DNA from: an uncultured Roseburia sp.
Lineage (GTDB): Bacteria; Bacillota; Clostridia; Lachnospirales; Lachnospiraceae
NCBI GenBank assembly: GCA_910587865.1
Contig: CAJUNX010000066.1
Location: 1-15,256, forward strand
Direction of reading: 5' to 3'
DNA length: 15,256 bases
Both the position numbers and the translations under genes were made by a program. The notes below the pieces were generated by a model. The model ran no database searches, was not told the origin of the DNA, and saw only the letters and a list, made by a program, of their open reading frames with translations. How positions within the stretch are numbered: the stretch's first letter is position 1; every line of letters starts with the position of its first letter. Below are positions 8,313-14,904 of the stretch, piece by piece.

Positions 8313-8393
8313 TTGTTCATGAGTGTTGTGGCATAGGCAGGAGAATTGTTTGTGTATGAACCCTCCCCACAGAAATTTGAACCCTCTGTTTCT

Positions 8394-8419
8394 AAAAATT
8401 TGCCCCCCCCAAAGGCAAA
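8394..8419 (-). terminator. Terminator for the TetR-type gene
   Basis: On the minus strand TTTGCC (8414-8419) pairs with GGCAAA (8399-8404), loop of nine including part of an eight-base G run (C8 at 8403-8410 on the plus strand), followed by TTTTT. It lies 14 bases after the TetR stop. Between it and the terminator at 8271, a 9-bp direct repeat TGAACCCTC occurs at 8357 and 8378 with a 21-bp period; no gene is visible there. Confidence 0.65.
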
Positions 8420-8432
8420 ATCAAAATGTTTA

Positions 8433-9017
8433 TCAGATTGGGGCATTGTATTCCACGAAGCCGTTTACACCGGCACATAGAAGCTGGTTTGATATTTTTA
8501 TCATTTCTTCCAGGGGGATTTTTTTCCCATCCGCTACCCACTGGCTATACATTTCCACAGTGGAGGTTTGGATGAAATGCAGCAGGATATTTTGCTTCGG
8601 TGGTTCCAGAAGCTGGAGCCATGCGGAGTTTTTCCAGGTGGAATACATCACATTGCTGATCATCCTGCTCCGGATATACCCATAATTTCCGCTGCAGGTG
8701 ATTTTTTCGTAGACAGACCCTTTTTCTGCGGAATAGAGAAAAAATTCACGGTTGATCTTATCCAGGTCTTCCGGTATCCGGTAGTTTTTGATCCGTTCCA
8801 GATATTCTTCTATCATTACCCCCTGCAGCTCGGCGAGCAGGTCGTCAAGGACGGAATAATACCGGTAAAAAGTTTTTTTATTGATCCGTGCCCTTTCGCA
8901 GAGTTCTTTGACCGTAATCTTTTCATAATCCATTTCACAGATCATATCTTCAAACGTTTTCTGTATGGCGTCTATTGTTTTCTGTACCCTCAAATCTTCT
9001 GTGCCGTTGATCAGCAT
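8433..9017 (-). CDS. TetR/AcrR-family transcriptional regulator
   Basis: A 194-residue protein with a TetR N-terminal helix-turn-helix: an ALPHA-1 helix containing RVQKTIDAIQKTFEDM, then ITVKELCERARINKKTFYRY, split as ITVKELCERA and RINKKTFYRYY, the hallmark recognition region, then an all-helical ligand/dimer domain with no close family match I can name. The ATG at 9017 is preferred because GGGAGG lies 8 nt upstream; the ATG two codons earlier (9023) leaves only 2 nt. The gene is divergent from the helicase gene, and the region between holds a perfect palindrome that is a good operator candidate, so autoregulation is likely. No transporter or enzyme gene lies next to it as a standard target, so its target may be elsewhere or may be the helicase-SieB pair. 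Confidence 0.88.
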   Translation of the reverse strand: MLINGTEDLRVQKTIDAIQKTFEDMICEMDYEKITVKELCERARINKKTFYRYYSVLDDLLAELQGVMIEEYLERIKNYRIPEDLDKINREFFLYSAEKGSVYEKITCSGNYGYIRSRMISNVMYSTWKNSAWLQLLEPPKQNILLHFIQTSTVEMYSQWVADGKKIPLEEMIKISNQLLCAGVNGFVEYNAPI

Positions 9018-9095
9018 TTTCATTACCTCCCTGGGATTTGTGCAACCTTTTTGCGGGAAGTGTGGCATAACTCACTTTATCAGAAAAAGCGTCCA

Positions 9096-9155
9096 TTGTT
9101 TTTGTTTCCCGATACGGATATAATAAACTGTATAGAGATAAGCAACTCGAGTTGC
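9096..9155. promoter_or_regulatory. Divergent promoters and TetR-type operator
   Basis: Plus strand: TATAAT (9119-9124) with a weak TTGTTT (9096-9101) at 17 bp. Minus strand: TTGCTT (9140-9145) with TATATC (9117-9122) at 17 bp, so the two -10 boxes overlap. A perfect 14-bp palindrome GCAACTCGAGTTGC (9142-9155) overlaps the minus-strand -35 box and lies just after the expected plus-strand start, where a dimeric regulator could block both directions. The promoters are inferred from consensus only. Confidence 0.5.
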
Positions 9156-9207
9156 ACAATATAAGAATATCACAGATAACTAAAAAAGTCAAGGAGGTAA
9201 TGCAGTA

Positions 9208-10734
9208 ATGTTATCTCCTATACAAAAGGAAATTGTTGAACAACCCGGGAATCTGATTGTTAGAGCAAGTGCTGGTACAGGAAAGACTCATACCATGGTA
9301 TCTAAAATTATGTATGACATAGAACACCAGCATACGCACCAGGTAGTTGCGGCAATCACATTTACAATTAAAGCAGCCAATGAAATTAAAGAACGATTAA
9401 CAATAGATACATCTAGTCATTTTATTGGAACAAATAATAGTTTCGTTATTGAGGAAATTATTAAACCTTTCATGAAGGATGTGTTCGGTAAAGCATATAA
9501 ACAGGATATGAATACGGACTACTCGGTAAAAGTAAACACATTTGATGAAGGCGTAGCAAAAATAAGAGACGAACAGGTTCTGTGTTCGTATGTGAATAGT
9601 ATGGAAAACTTCATATTTCAGCTTGCTTTAGATATTTTGAAAAAGTCTAAAGCGTGTCAATTGTATTTACAGGCAAAGTATTTCAAACTTTATGTTGATG
9701 AATACCAAGACTGTGATAAAGATATGCATGCTCTTTTTATGTATATCTGTGAATCTCTGAACATAGACACTTTTGTTGTAGGCGATGAAAAGCAATCAAT
9801 TTATATGTGGCGCGGAGCATATCCAAAAGCTTTCATGGATATTTGGAACAGGCAAGACTTTTCAAAAAAGTTTATGAGGGATAATTTTCGCTCTTGCCAG
9901 CAAATACAAAATTATTCAAACTTACTGTGTAATGAAACCCGAGATTTATATAAGCCTGTAGACGATTTATCTTCTGTAGTAATGGTATGTGCCACCTCAG
10001 CTAATTGGGTGTCATCGATTATTCCGTATTTAGATCGCCATAAGAAATGTGCATTATTAAGGTATAGCAAGGCAAATGCTGAAGCGGGAGCTAAAGATTT
10101 AACGGATAGAAATATAGAGTTTACTTATATCCCACAAACACCTATTGCTGATATAACAACAGAAACAGCATGGCTTTACAACGCTATCGCTAAATTCTTT
10201 ATTCTGCCGAAATATTCAGCTTATGACTTTAGAGACGAAATACCCAACGAAGTAGTCGGAAATAAAAGAATCTTGAATTACATCAAAAAATCATTGAACA
10301 TTTTAGTTGAATGTATAAAGCAAGAGGATACTTCTGGATTTGAAAAGCAAATTATGCTAATAGCCAATTACTTAGGATATGAAGCAAAGGCTGAGCATTG
10401 TGAGAAGTTATATTGAACAATTTGTGATAAGCGATATCATCCAGCATTTAATATTGATGGATTAAAACGAATCGCCATTACATTTCATTCATCAAAGGGG
10501 TTGAAGTTTGAACAGGTAATTTTGTTTGTATCAGATTATAGGTTATCAAGCGAGCAGGATATATATAATTATTATGTCGCCGCCACACGAGCAAAATCTA
10601 AATTGATAATGGTATATATTGATGATGACTGGAACGCAACCCAGTTTGCAAAAAATATAAATCGGATTTTTGCCAAGTCAAACTTAAAAATGAGCGATGT
10701 AGCCACTATTGTAAATTGCATGTGTTGTAATTAA
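9208..10734 (+). pseudogene. UvrD/Rep-type (GajB-like) helicase interrupted by an in-frame TGA
   Basis: A compact superfamily 1A helicase of 508 codons. Motifs in order: Walker A SAGTGKT (21-27), motif Ia TFTIKAA (51-57), Walker B VDEYQD (163-168), motif III GDEKQSIYMWRGA (192-204), motif IV NFRS (226-229), then motif V TFHSSKGLKFE (425-435) and motif VI YVAATRAK with the arginine finger R461. Everything from 9208 to 10734 is one frame except TGA at 10414-10416 (codon 403), which falls between motifs IV and V. Without motifs V and VI the first product could not couple ATP hydrolysis; the rest has no good start. The size and domain content fit GajB-like helicases of phage-defence systems, but no GajA lies beside it. 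AAGGAGG is 10 nt before the ATG. AT-rich like the SieB gene 85 nt downstream, and probably cotranscribed with it. Confidence 0.75.
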
Positions 10735-10819
10735 ATTTTCATGACGGTAACCTGAACGAATAGGCGCAGAAACGGTTAGACACTATGATAAAACAAATCA
10801 ATAAATTAGGAGTGAAAGA

Positions 10820-11413
10820 ATGAATTTAGATTTTAACCTTACAGATTTTTTTAAATTGCCGACAAAAATCATGTTTGCTATTGCCCTTGCTTCTGGTCTA
10901 ATTTTATTTCTTCCAGATAGCATAGTCACAAAAATGTATATGGTTGATTTCAGAAATAAATATGGTTTTGCTATTGGACTACTATTTCTAATTTCTTTTT
11001 CAATACTTATAGTTACAGTCTTGGTAAGCGTATACAAATATTTTAGTCATTTATATTTTATGAAGAAATTCAGAGCAACTGCAAAACCAAGACTACAAGG
11101 GTTGAATGATTACCAAAAAGCAATCGTGTATAGTCTATATATGGAAGATAACCATACTGGCGAATTACCATTACATGATGGAGCTGTAAAATTACTTAAA
11201 CAAAATATAATAATCACGGAAACCACAAATCAGTATGCTGTATCAGATTTAAACAATGCTGTTTTTCCTTATATGTTACAACCCTGGGTTATTGAGGAAC
11301 TTCAAAAAGATAATGAACTACTTTCCACTTTTCATAAAGCATTTAATAAAATGAATGATAAATACAAATTTCAAAATCAATATGATGCCTCATACCCTCA
11401 CTTTCCGTACTGA
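10820..11413 (+). CDS. SieB-like superinfection exclusion membrane protein
   Basis: A 197-residue protein with two membrane segments at about residues 16-32 and 49-71, starting with FKLPTKIMFAIALASG followed by LILFLPDSI, then a cytoplasmic domain of about 120 residues. This N-terminal pattern (short amphipathic start, Leu-Pro, first helix ending in FLPDS) matches the superinfection exclusion B family (PF14163), whose phage P22/lambda prototypes stop development of other phages. The C-terminal half (YQKAIVYSLY... ITETTNQYAVSD) has the look of a small winged-helix-like regulatory part, as in chromosomal members. AGGAG lies 8 nt before the ATG. It sits 85 nt behind the helicase with no terminator between, so a joint defence function is plausible but not shown. 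Frame intact. Confidence 0.72.
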   Translation: MNLDFNLTDFFKLPTKIMFAIALASGLILFLPDSIVTKMYMVDFRNKYGFAIGLLFLISFSILIVTVLVSVYKYFSHLYFMKKFRATAKPRLQGLNDYQKAIVYSLYMEDNHTGELPLHDGAVKLLKQNIIITETTNQYAVSDLNNAVFPYMLQPWVIEELQKDNELLSTFHKAFNKMNDKYKFQNQYDASYPHFPY

Positions 11414-11700
11414 TTTATTAAAGAATAATAAATTTTCTTATTAGCCTTTTTAATTGATTGTTGTTCACAACAAATTCCGGTGTATTGGGCAGTTATCAAT
11501 TATAGATAGCTGTCTGTTCCAGCATTTTAGCAAAAATTTAGAAAATAACGCAATAATGGTCTTGACCTGATAAGGGAAAATATATAGTAACATATATTTC
11601 CATATATTTCCATATATTTCCATAAGAAGAGTGTTGTTAGCTTTTATGGAACGAATAGAGCGTAGGCTATATAATCATGTCCCTATTGAATTATTCGTGG
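11414..11700. repeat. Gap with hairpins, a 10-bp tandem repeat and a possible promoter
   Basis: No convincing gene. It holds TTGTTGT-TC-ACAACAA (11458-11473), a hairpin CAGTTATC/GATAGCTG (11490-11512, one wobble, extendable by wobbles), a TTGACC (11562-11567) that could be a -35 box with a poor -10 near 11583-11590, and CATATATTTC repeated three times head to tail (11591-11620) plus a partial copy. A 21-codon reading frame (11646-11711) follows, with little to support it. A weak TAATAA/TTATTA hairpin just after the SieB stop may be a terminator. Confidence 0.5.
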
Positions 11701-12326
11701 TCATGATGTAAATTCATAAATAATTCCCCATTTAATCAGTTTTTTTGCCGTCGGACCCGTAATACCGGACAGCACGCTGGAAAGAAGCTCCTTACTGTAA
11801 GTTTGTTGTTTTGCATAGTTTTTCAGAAGAATCCCGGTTTCCGGATCAGAAAGCTCGGAATATTTTTCTCCCTGGGAAACGGCATCCAAAAACTGGAGCA
11901 GCCCGGCGTTTTCCGATGTTATAGTCGTAACGGGCCGTTTCAGCCGGACGGTCTGGGAACCTACGGTAACAGTACGCCCCTTTGTCGATTCTTTTGACGT
12001 TACGATCTCCAGTGTTGCCGGCATCTGAGTTGTCAGACCAATCTGATTGGCAAAAGTGGCTCCAGCAAAGTATCCATAGGTTTCTGTTGTACTTTGGATA
12101 TATTTGCGTACAATAACTTTCATGGGATCTAAATAACTTTTTTCAGTAGCCGTGACGCTTTGGGGAGATAATAAATCCCCGTATCAAAACGGACTAGGTC
12201 GCCTGATTTGAGCATCCGTTTGAAATACTGGCGCAGAGCATTGTCATTAAGCCCATCCAGACGGATCTCGTTAATGAAAATCGGTTCGTTGTAACCATAG
12301 TTTTTTTCCAGATATTCCTTCAGCAT
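11701..12326 (-). pseudogene. DUF6088 / AbiEi-like antitoxin with a -1 frameshift
   Basis: The N-terminal part (12326-12129) begins MLKEYLEKNYGYNEPIF and is a winged-helix region ending in YYLPKASRLLKK, then stops. The C-terminal part continues in the -1 frame as SYLDPMKVIVRKYI, followed by GYFAGATFANQIGLTTQ and a TSENAGLLQFLDAV block, the signature order of DUF6088 proteins (type IV antitoxin, AbiEi-like). The frames meet at a run of six A on the minus strand (12138-12143); one more A would restore about 208 residues, normal for the family. ATG 12326 is chosen because AAGGAG precedes it by about 11 nt; GTG 12347 is an alternative. Such antitoxins normally precede an AbiEii toxin, but downstream there is only the repeat-containing gap, so this one is both frameshifted and without a partner. 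Confidence 0.7.
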
Positions 12327-12355
12327 ACAAGTATCCACTCCTTCCACGCCCTCCT

Positions 12356-12397
12356 ATACTACTATATTTATACCAAAAAGGTCAATAGATATGTCAA
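12356..12397 (-). promoter_or_regulatory. Candidate promoter(s) for the DUF6088 gene
   Basis: On the minus strand two -35-like boxes lie in tandem, TTGACA (12392-12397) and TTGACC (12380-12385). They can be combined with TATAAA (12367-12372, 19-bp spacer) or TAGTAT (12356-12361, 18-bp spacer). Both spacers are long, so the assignment is tentative. The 12-bp offset gives a direct repeat TTGAC that could also be a binding site. Confidence 0.35.
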
Positions 12398-12480
12398 GAT
12401 ATAGTTTGTATGTTTTTGCAAAATTATATAGAGAGGATAACGGATTGGATGCCTTTAGCTATCTATAAATCTATATGTTT

Positions 12481-12579
12481 TCATTGTTCGTCAAGTATTA
12501 TTGTCTTGGTCGTATCCGGCAGTTCCTCCAAATCTAGAACTGCCTATATTGCAATATGTATATCTGGCAACATCTTCAT
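12481..12579 (-). pseudogene. Remnant of a VapC-type PIN toxin
   Basis: The ATG at 12579 overlaps the antitoxin stop as ATGA, the usual toxin-antitoxin coupling. Translation gives MKMLPDIHIAI, then TAG, then AVLDLEELPDTTKTIILDEQ, then TGA. This aligns by eye with the start of PIN toxins (M-K-hLLDTHIALWA...D...L...a...I.D), with the TAG exactly where the conserved Trp codon TGG is expected, Thr of DTH changed to Ile, and the first PIN aspartate still present. Beyond 12481 no frame stays open and the rest of the domain is not recognisable before 12360. VapC toxins are RNases that are held by a cognate antitoxin; this copy cannot work. Assignment is by motif only. Confidence 0.6.
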
Positions 12580-12812
12580 CCATCATCCACCCAAAATAAT
12601 CTGGCAACTTCATCATTGCACTCGTCTATATCATGGCCGTCTGCAATAAAATTCTGCCCTTTCATACTTCCAAGCCTGCGTTTTGTCCCTTGCATGACAG
12701 TACTATGATCCACAGGCAGTATAAATCTCTGTATCACATCAAGAATAAAACGCAGGCTATCATCCGAAAGCCCTTCCAAAGATTGTATTATCTGATTCCG
12801 TAATGTTGACAT
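12576..12812 (-). CDS. Small antitoxin-like protein of a VapBC-type pair
   Basis: A 78-residue acidic protein: helical N-terminus (LRNQIIQSLEGLSDD, then LRFILDVIQRF) and a C-terminal tail with KRRLGSMKGQNF and DIDECNDEVARLF. The second half, a Lys-rich turn followed by D-D-x-D-x-x-N-D-E-h-A-x-h-F, is a pattern I know from small antitoxins that stand before PIN toxins (DUF2281-like), where it wraps the toxin. The ATG at 12812 is preferred over 12833 because AAGGAGG lies 9 nt upstream. The partner toxin begins at the stop codon but is destroyed, so this is an orphan antitoxin whose frame has stayed open. It might still repress its own promoter or counter a related toxin elsewhere. Confidence 0.65.
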   Translation of the reverse strand: MSTLRNQIIQSLEGLSDDSLRFILDVIQRFILPVDHSTVMQGTKRRLGSMKGQNFIADGHDIDECNDEVARLFWVDDG

Positions 12813-12869
12813 GACAGGCACCTCCTTCTGCATAATATATAGCAGGCATTTATCTGATTAAATAGCTCC

Positions 12870-12956
12870 TTACTTATGCCATAGTTTTCTTCTGCTTTTT
12901 ATTAAGCATAGCCAAACTAACATAATAGCACAGATGGTCACATAAAATACCTGCAT
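12870..12956 (-). CDS. Possible 28-residue membrane peptide
   Basis: From ATG 12956 the frame gives MQVFYVTICAIMLVWLCLIK followed by a basic tail SRRKLWHK. One hydrophobic helix with a positively charged end is the plan of small membrane peptides, including type I toxins and holin-like toxins. Support is weak: the Shine-Dalgarno-like GGGAGGAG is about 30 nt upstream, though a GTG start 13 codons earlier in the same frame is nearer to it. It lies in the 214-nt space between the AbiEii stop and the small antitoxin, same strand. May be chance in AT-rich DNA. Confidence 0.3.
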   Translation of the reverse strand: MQVFYVTICAIMLVWLCLIKSRRKLWHK

Positions 12957-13026
12957 CAAGAATATTACTGTAGCCCCCCTGTGATCTCCTCCCACATTTT
13001 ATGCGGTATTCACAGTCTCCTGTCCA

Positions 13027-14073
13027 TTATGATTGAGAATTCATCAAATGTTCTGCCTTAATTGCATACCCATATGCTTCTAAATTGACTTTGCGCAAAT
13101 ATTTTAATTTTGTCATATCTGCGGTATAAAACTTTTGCGTGGAAAATTCCATAGGATCTACGATTTTCTCATAAGGCTGTCTCTTTAACAGACATGCAGC
13201 CATATACATGACTTTTGTAGCTCGTCCCACTGCCGTTTCCGGAGAATAGTTCTCTGCATAAATATGCCCCCGCAGATCACGTATCCCCTGTACATATAAA
13301 GGATACTCTTCCGAAGAAAGAGTGCCGCGGGATGCAATACAGGCTGCCGACATATATGTATCCTTAATTGCGTCCCCTACTGTTATGTTATTCCCCCGAT
13401 AAGAAATTTCTTCCGCTGCCACTTTAAAATATGTATCATATACCAGATTAAAATCTGTAAATTCGTCCAGCAATGTTCCGACATCGTACATCTGCTTCAT
13501 CACTTCCATATCTTTTTTTACATTTAATGGAATCCCTGTTGTATGTGGCGCAAATGCCGTCAGTTTATCACCAAGAATACAGTTGATATCCGGCGTTTTT
13601 ACCAGCAGATATTCTGGCTCAGTTAATAATAAATCATTCCTTATTTCACAGTCCACCACTCTGGTATAAGGATTTTCGGCAAATAAAATATCCAAAAGAA
13701 TATAGATATCTTTTCCAGTGATCGGAGACTGGTAGGTAAATTTAAAATGCCTCTTTTCCATGCTGTTTTTACCAATGCGTACCTGTTCCTCACATTGTTT
13801 AAATGGAAATATCGTTGATGCTTTAGAAATATATGTGTCCACATCCGTATCCGGCTCAACAATAATATATATATCCGTAGACAGTCTCATAGGATGCTTT
13901 AACAAAAGGATCAGGCAGGTGCCTCCTTTAAAAATGAACGGCATTTCTACCCGCCTGATTGCCTCTAACAAGCCAAACGCAAATACTGCCCTTTCTAAAA
14001 GCGCAGGATCTTTTTTGCTTTGTTTCTGTAACATCCGGATATGTGATTCATTAAAGTTTTCTTTCGTGAGCAT
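13027..14073 (-). CDS. abiEii: AbiEii/AbiGii-type nucleotidyltransferase toxin, with an altered catalytic motif
   Basis: A 348-residue protein of the AbiEii family (PF08843), toxins with a DNA polymerase beta-type nucleotidyltransferase fold; relatives transfer nucleotides to tRNA or other acceptors. FKGGTCLILL (48-57) is the GG[ST] motif, followed at the right distance by RLSTDIYII (63-71). Here the family expects D-x-D or D-x-E; residue 67 is Asp but residue 69 is Tyr (TAT where GAT is expected), so one of the two metal-binding acidic residues is missing. Later family features are present: the lysine in ILGDKLTAFAPHTTG and the aspartate in KQMYDVGTLLDEF. The ATG at 14073 overlaps the antitoxin by 23 nt and has GGAG 10 nt upstream. 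The frame is open over its whole length, so the protein is probably made but may be inactive. Confidence 0.85.
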   Translation of the reverse strand: MLTKENFNESHIRMLQKQSKKDPALLERAVFAFGLLEAIRRVEMPFIFKGGTCLILLLKHPMRLSTDIYIIVEPDTDVDTYISKASTIFPFKQCEEQVRIGKNSMEKRHFKFTYQSPITGKDIYILLDILFAENPYTRVVDCEIRNDLLLTEPEYLLVKTPDINCILGDKLTAFAPHTTGIPLNVKKDMEVMKQMYDVGTLLDEFTDFNLVYDTYFKVAAEEISYRGNNITVGDAIKDTYMSAACIASRGTLSSEEYPLYVQGIRDLRGHIYAENYSPETAVGRATKVMYMAACLLKRQPYEKIVDPMEFSTQKFYTADMTKLKYLRKVNLEAYGYAIKAEHLMNSQS

Positions 14074-14815
14074 AAATATATTTCTCCGTTCTGAGTTTTA
14101 TTCTTGTCTGACTCTGGATGATTTTCAAAATATCCTCTTTTACATGTCGTCGCTTTGCATAACGGAACATCTGGCTTTCATCAATAATATATTTTTGAAA
14201 CGCCTGCTCCAGTACACCTGGATATTCCGCCTCGCTGAAGGTTGTCTTTATCACTTTCTCTGCAGTCATATCAACGAGCATTTTTTCAAGACAGGTATGC
14301 CATACCGCTTTCTTTCCTTTTGGCGCTTCTGTCAGCAGCTTTCCTATAATGATAAGATCGTCCTGCCAATATAAATGATACTCCTTTACAGAAGGATTTA
14401 ATAAAATCTTCCCTGGAAATTCTTCTTTCAATGTTTCAAACACAAAATCACCCAGATCTGCCTCAACAGACACAAAGACTGCATTATGAGCAATCTGGTG
14501 GTTTAAAAATTCATTCATCTGTACCAGTTCAAAAATCCGGTATTCTAAAAAAGGATGTCTTTCATAAATCAATTTTTGAATGATTACTGCAAGCTCCGAA
14601 TACCCATAATCATATACCGGCACCTGATTATCCGGAATACAATACAGATTCCTCCCAACTCTCGCAATTATCCCTGATTCCAACAAGCGCTGCATTTTCA
14701 ATTTATAAGACGCCACGCTCAGCCCTTTGTACTGCTCTTCTAAAACCCGAAAAAGATCCTGCCTGTCAAAAGGCTCCTTATTTTTTAATAGAAATATACC
14801 GCTGTCATTGATCAT
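14051..14815 (-). CDS. abiEi: AbiEi-type antitoxin/autorepressor (DUF6577-like)
   Basis: A 254-residue protein in the position of AbiEi, directly before and overlapping the AbiEii gene. The first 70 residues form a winged helix (EPFDRQDLFRVLEEQY, LKMQRLLESGIIARVG, NLYCIP), the DNA-binding part of AbiEi antitoxins; the rest (VFVSVEADLGDFVFETLKEE, split as VFVSVEAD and LGDFVFETLKEE, then HLYWQDDLIIIGKL) fits DUF6577-type antitoxins. The ATG at 14815 is preferred over 14845 because GGAG lies 8 nt upstream. In studied AbiE systems (type IV TA) the antitoxin does not bind the toxin but represses the operon by binding inverted repeats, and two fine inverted repeats flank the promoter here. Frame intact. 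Confidence 0.8.
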   Translation of the reverse strand: MINDSGIFLLKNKEPFDRQDLFRVLEEQYKGLSVASYKLKMQRLLESGIIARVGRNLYCIPDNQVPVYDYGYSELAVIIQKLIYERHPFLEYRIFELVQMNEFLNHQIAHNAVFVSVEADLGDFVFETLKEEFPGKILLNPSVKEYHLYWQDDLIIIGKLLTEAPKGKKAVWHTCLEKMLVDMTAEKVIKTTFSEAEYPGVLEQAFQKYIIDESQMFRYAKRRHVKEDILKIIQSQTRIKLRTEKYIYAHERKL

Positions 14816-14828
14816 AAAATCATCTCCA

Positions 14829-14871
14829 TTAGCATATCGGCACATTTTATTTAAAAATGCCGATTTTCTAT
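14829..14871. promoter_or_regulatory. Downstream inverted-repeat operator of the AbiE operon
   Basis: TTAGCATATCGGCA (14829-14842) faces TGCCGATTTTCTAT (14858-14871), 11 of 14 positions matching its inverted copy, 15 bp apart. It covers the expected transcription start and leader, ending 10 bp before the antitoxin Shine-Dalgarno region. Together with the perfect copy at 14905-14946 it brackets the promoter. Confidence 0.75.
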
Positions 14872-14875
14872 TTAT

Positions 14876-14904
14876 ATTCTAAATCTTTCCTTTTCATTTG
14901 TCAA
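14876..14904 (-). promoter_or_regulatory. Promoter of the AbiE operon
   Basis: On the minus strand TTGACA (14899-14904) is followed after exactly 17 bp by TAGAAT (14876-14881): a full-consensus -35 and a five-of-six -10. Transcription should start near 14869, about 54 bases before the antitoxin ATG. Confidence 0.85.

Noticed and set aside
8568..9164. A 198-codon plus-strand frame opposite the TetR gene
   Set aside because: Antisense shadow of a gene with a clear helix-turn-helix domain.
10414..10440. Selenocysteine reading of the helicase TGA, with hairpin TGATA-AGCGA-TATCA (10425-10439) downstream
   Set aside because: The stem is only five AT-rich pairs, the loop lacks the GU-type element of bacterial SECIS hairpins, and helicases of this family have no selenocysteine position here.
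9208..10734. Complete Gabija system (GajA plus GajB) formed by the ATPase/TOPRIM pair and the helicase
   Set aside because: GajA is one fused protein next to GajB; here the ATPase and TOPRIM are split, over 2.6 kb away, and separated by GC-rich unrelated genes and a leftward regulator.
11591..11624. CRISPR array
   Set aside because: Three contiguous 10-bp copies without spacers; far too short.
12137..12143. Canonical A-AAA-AAG slippery heptamer in the DUF6088 gene
   Set aside because: The letters are there on the minus strand, but the reading phase is AAA-AAA-G, not A-AAA-AAG, and no stimulating hairpin is evident, so a dnaX-type programmed shift is not supported.
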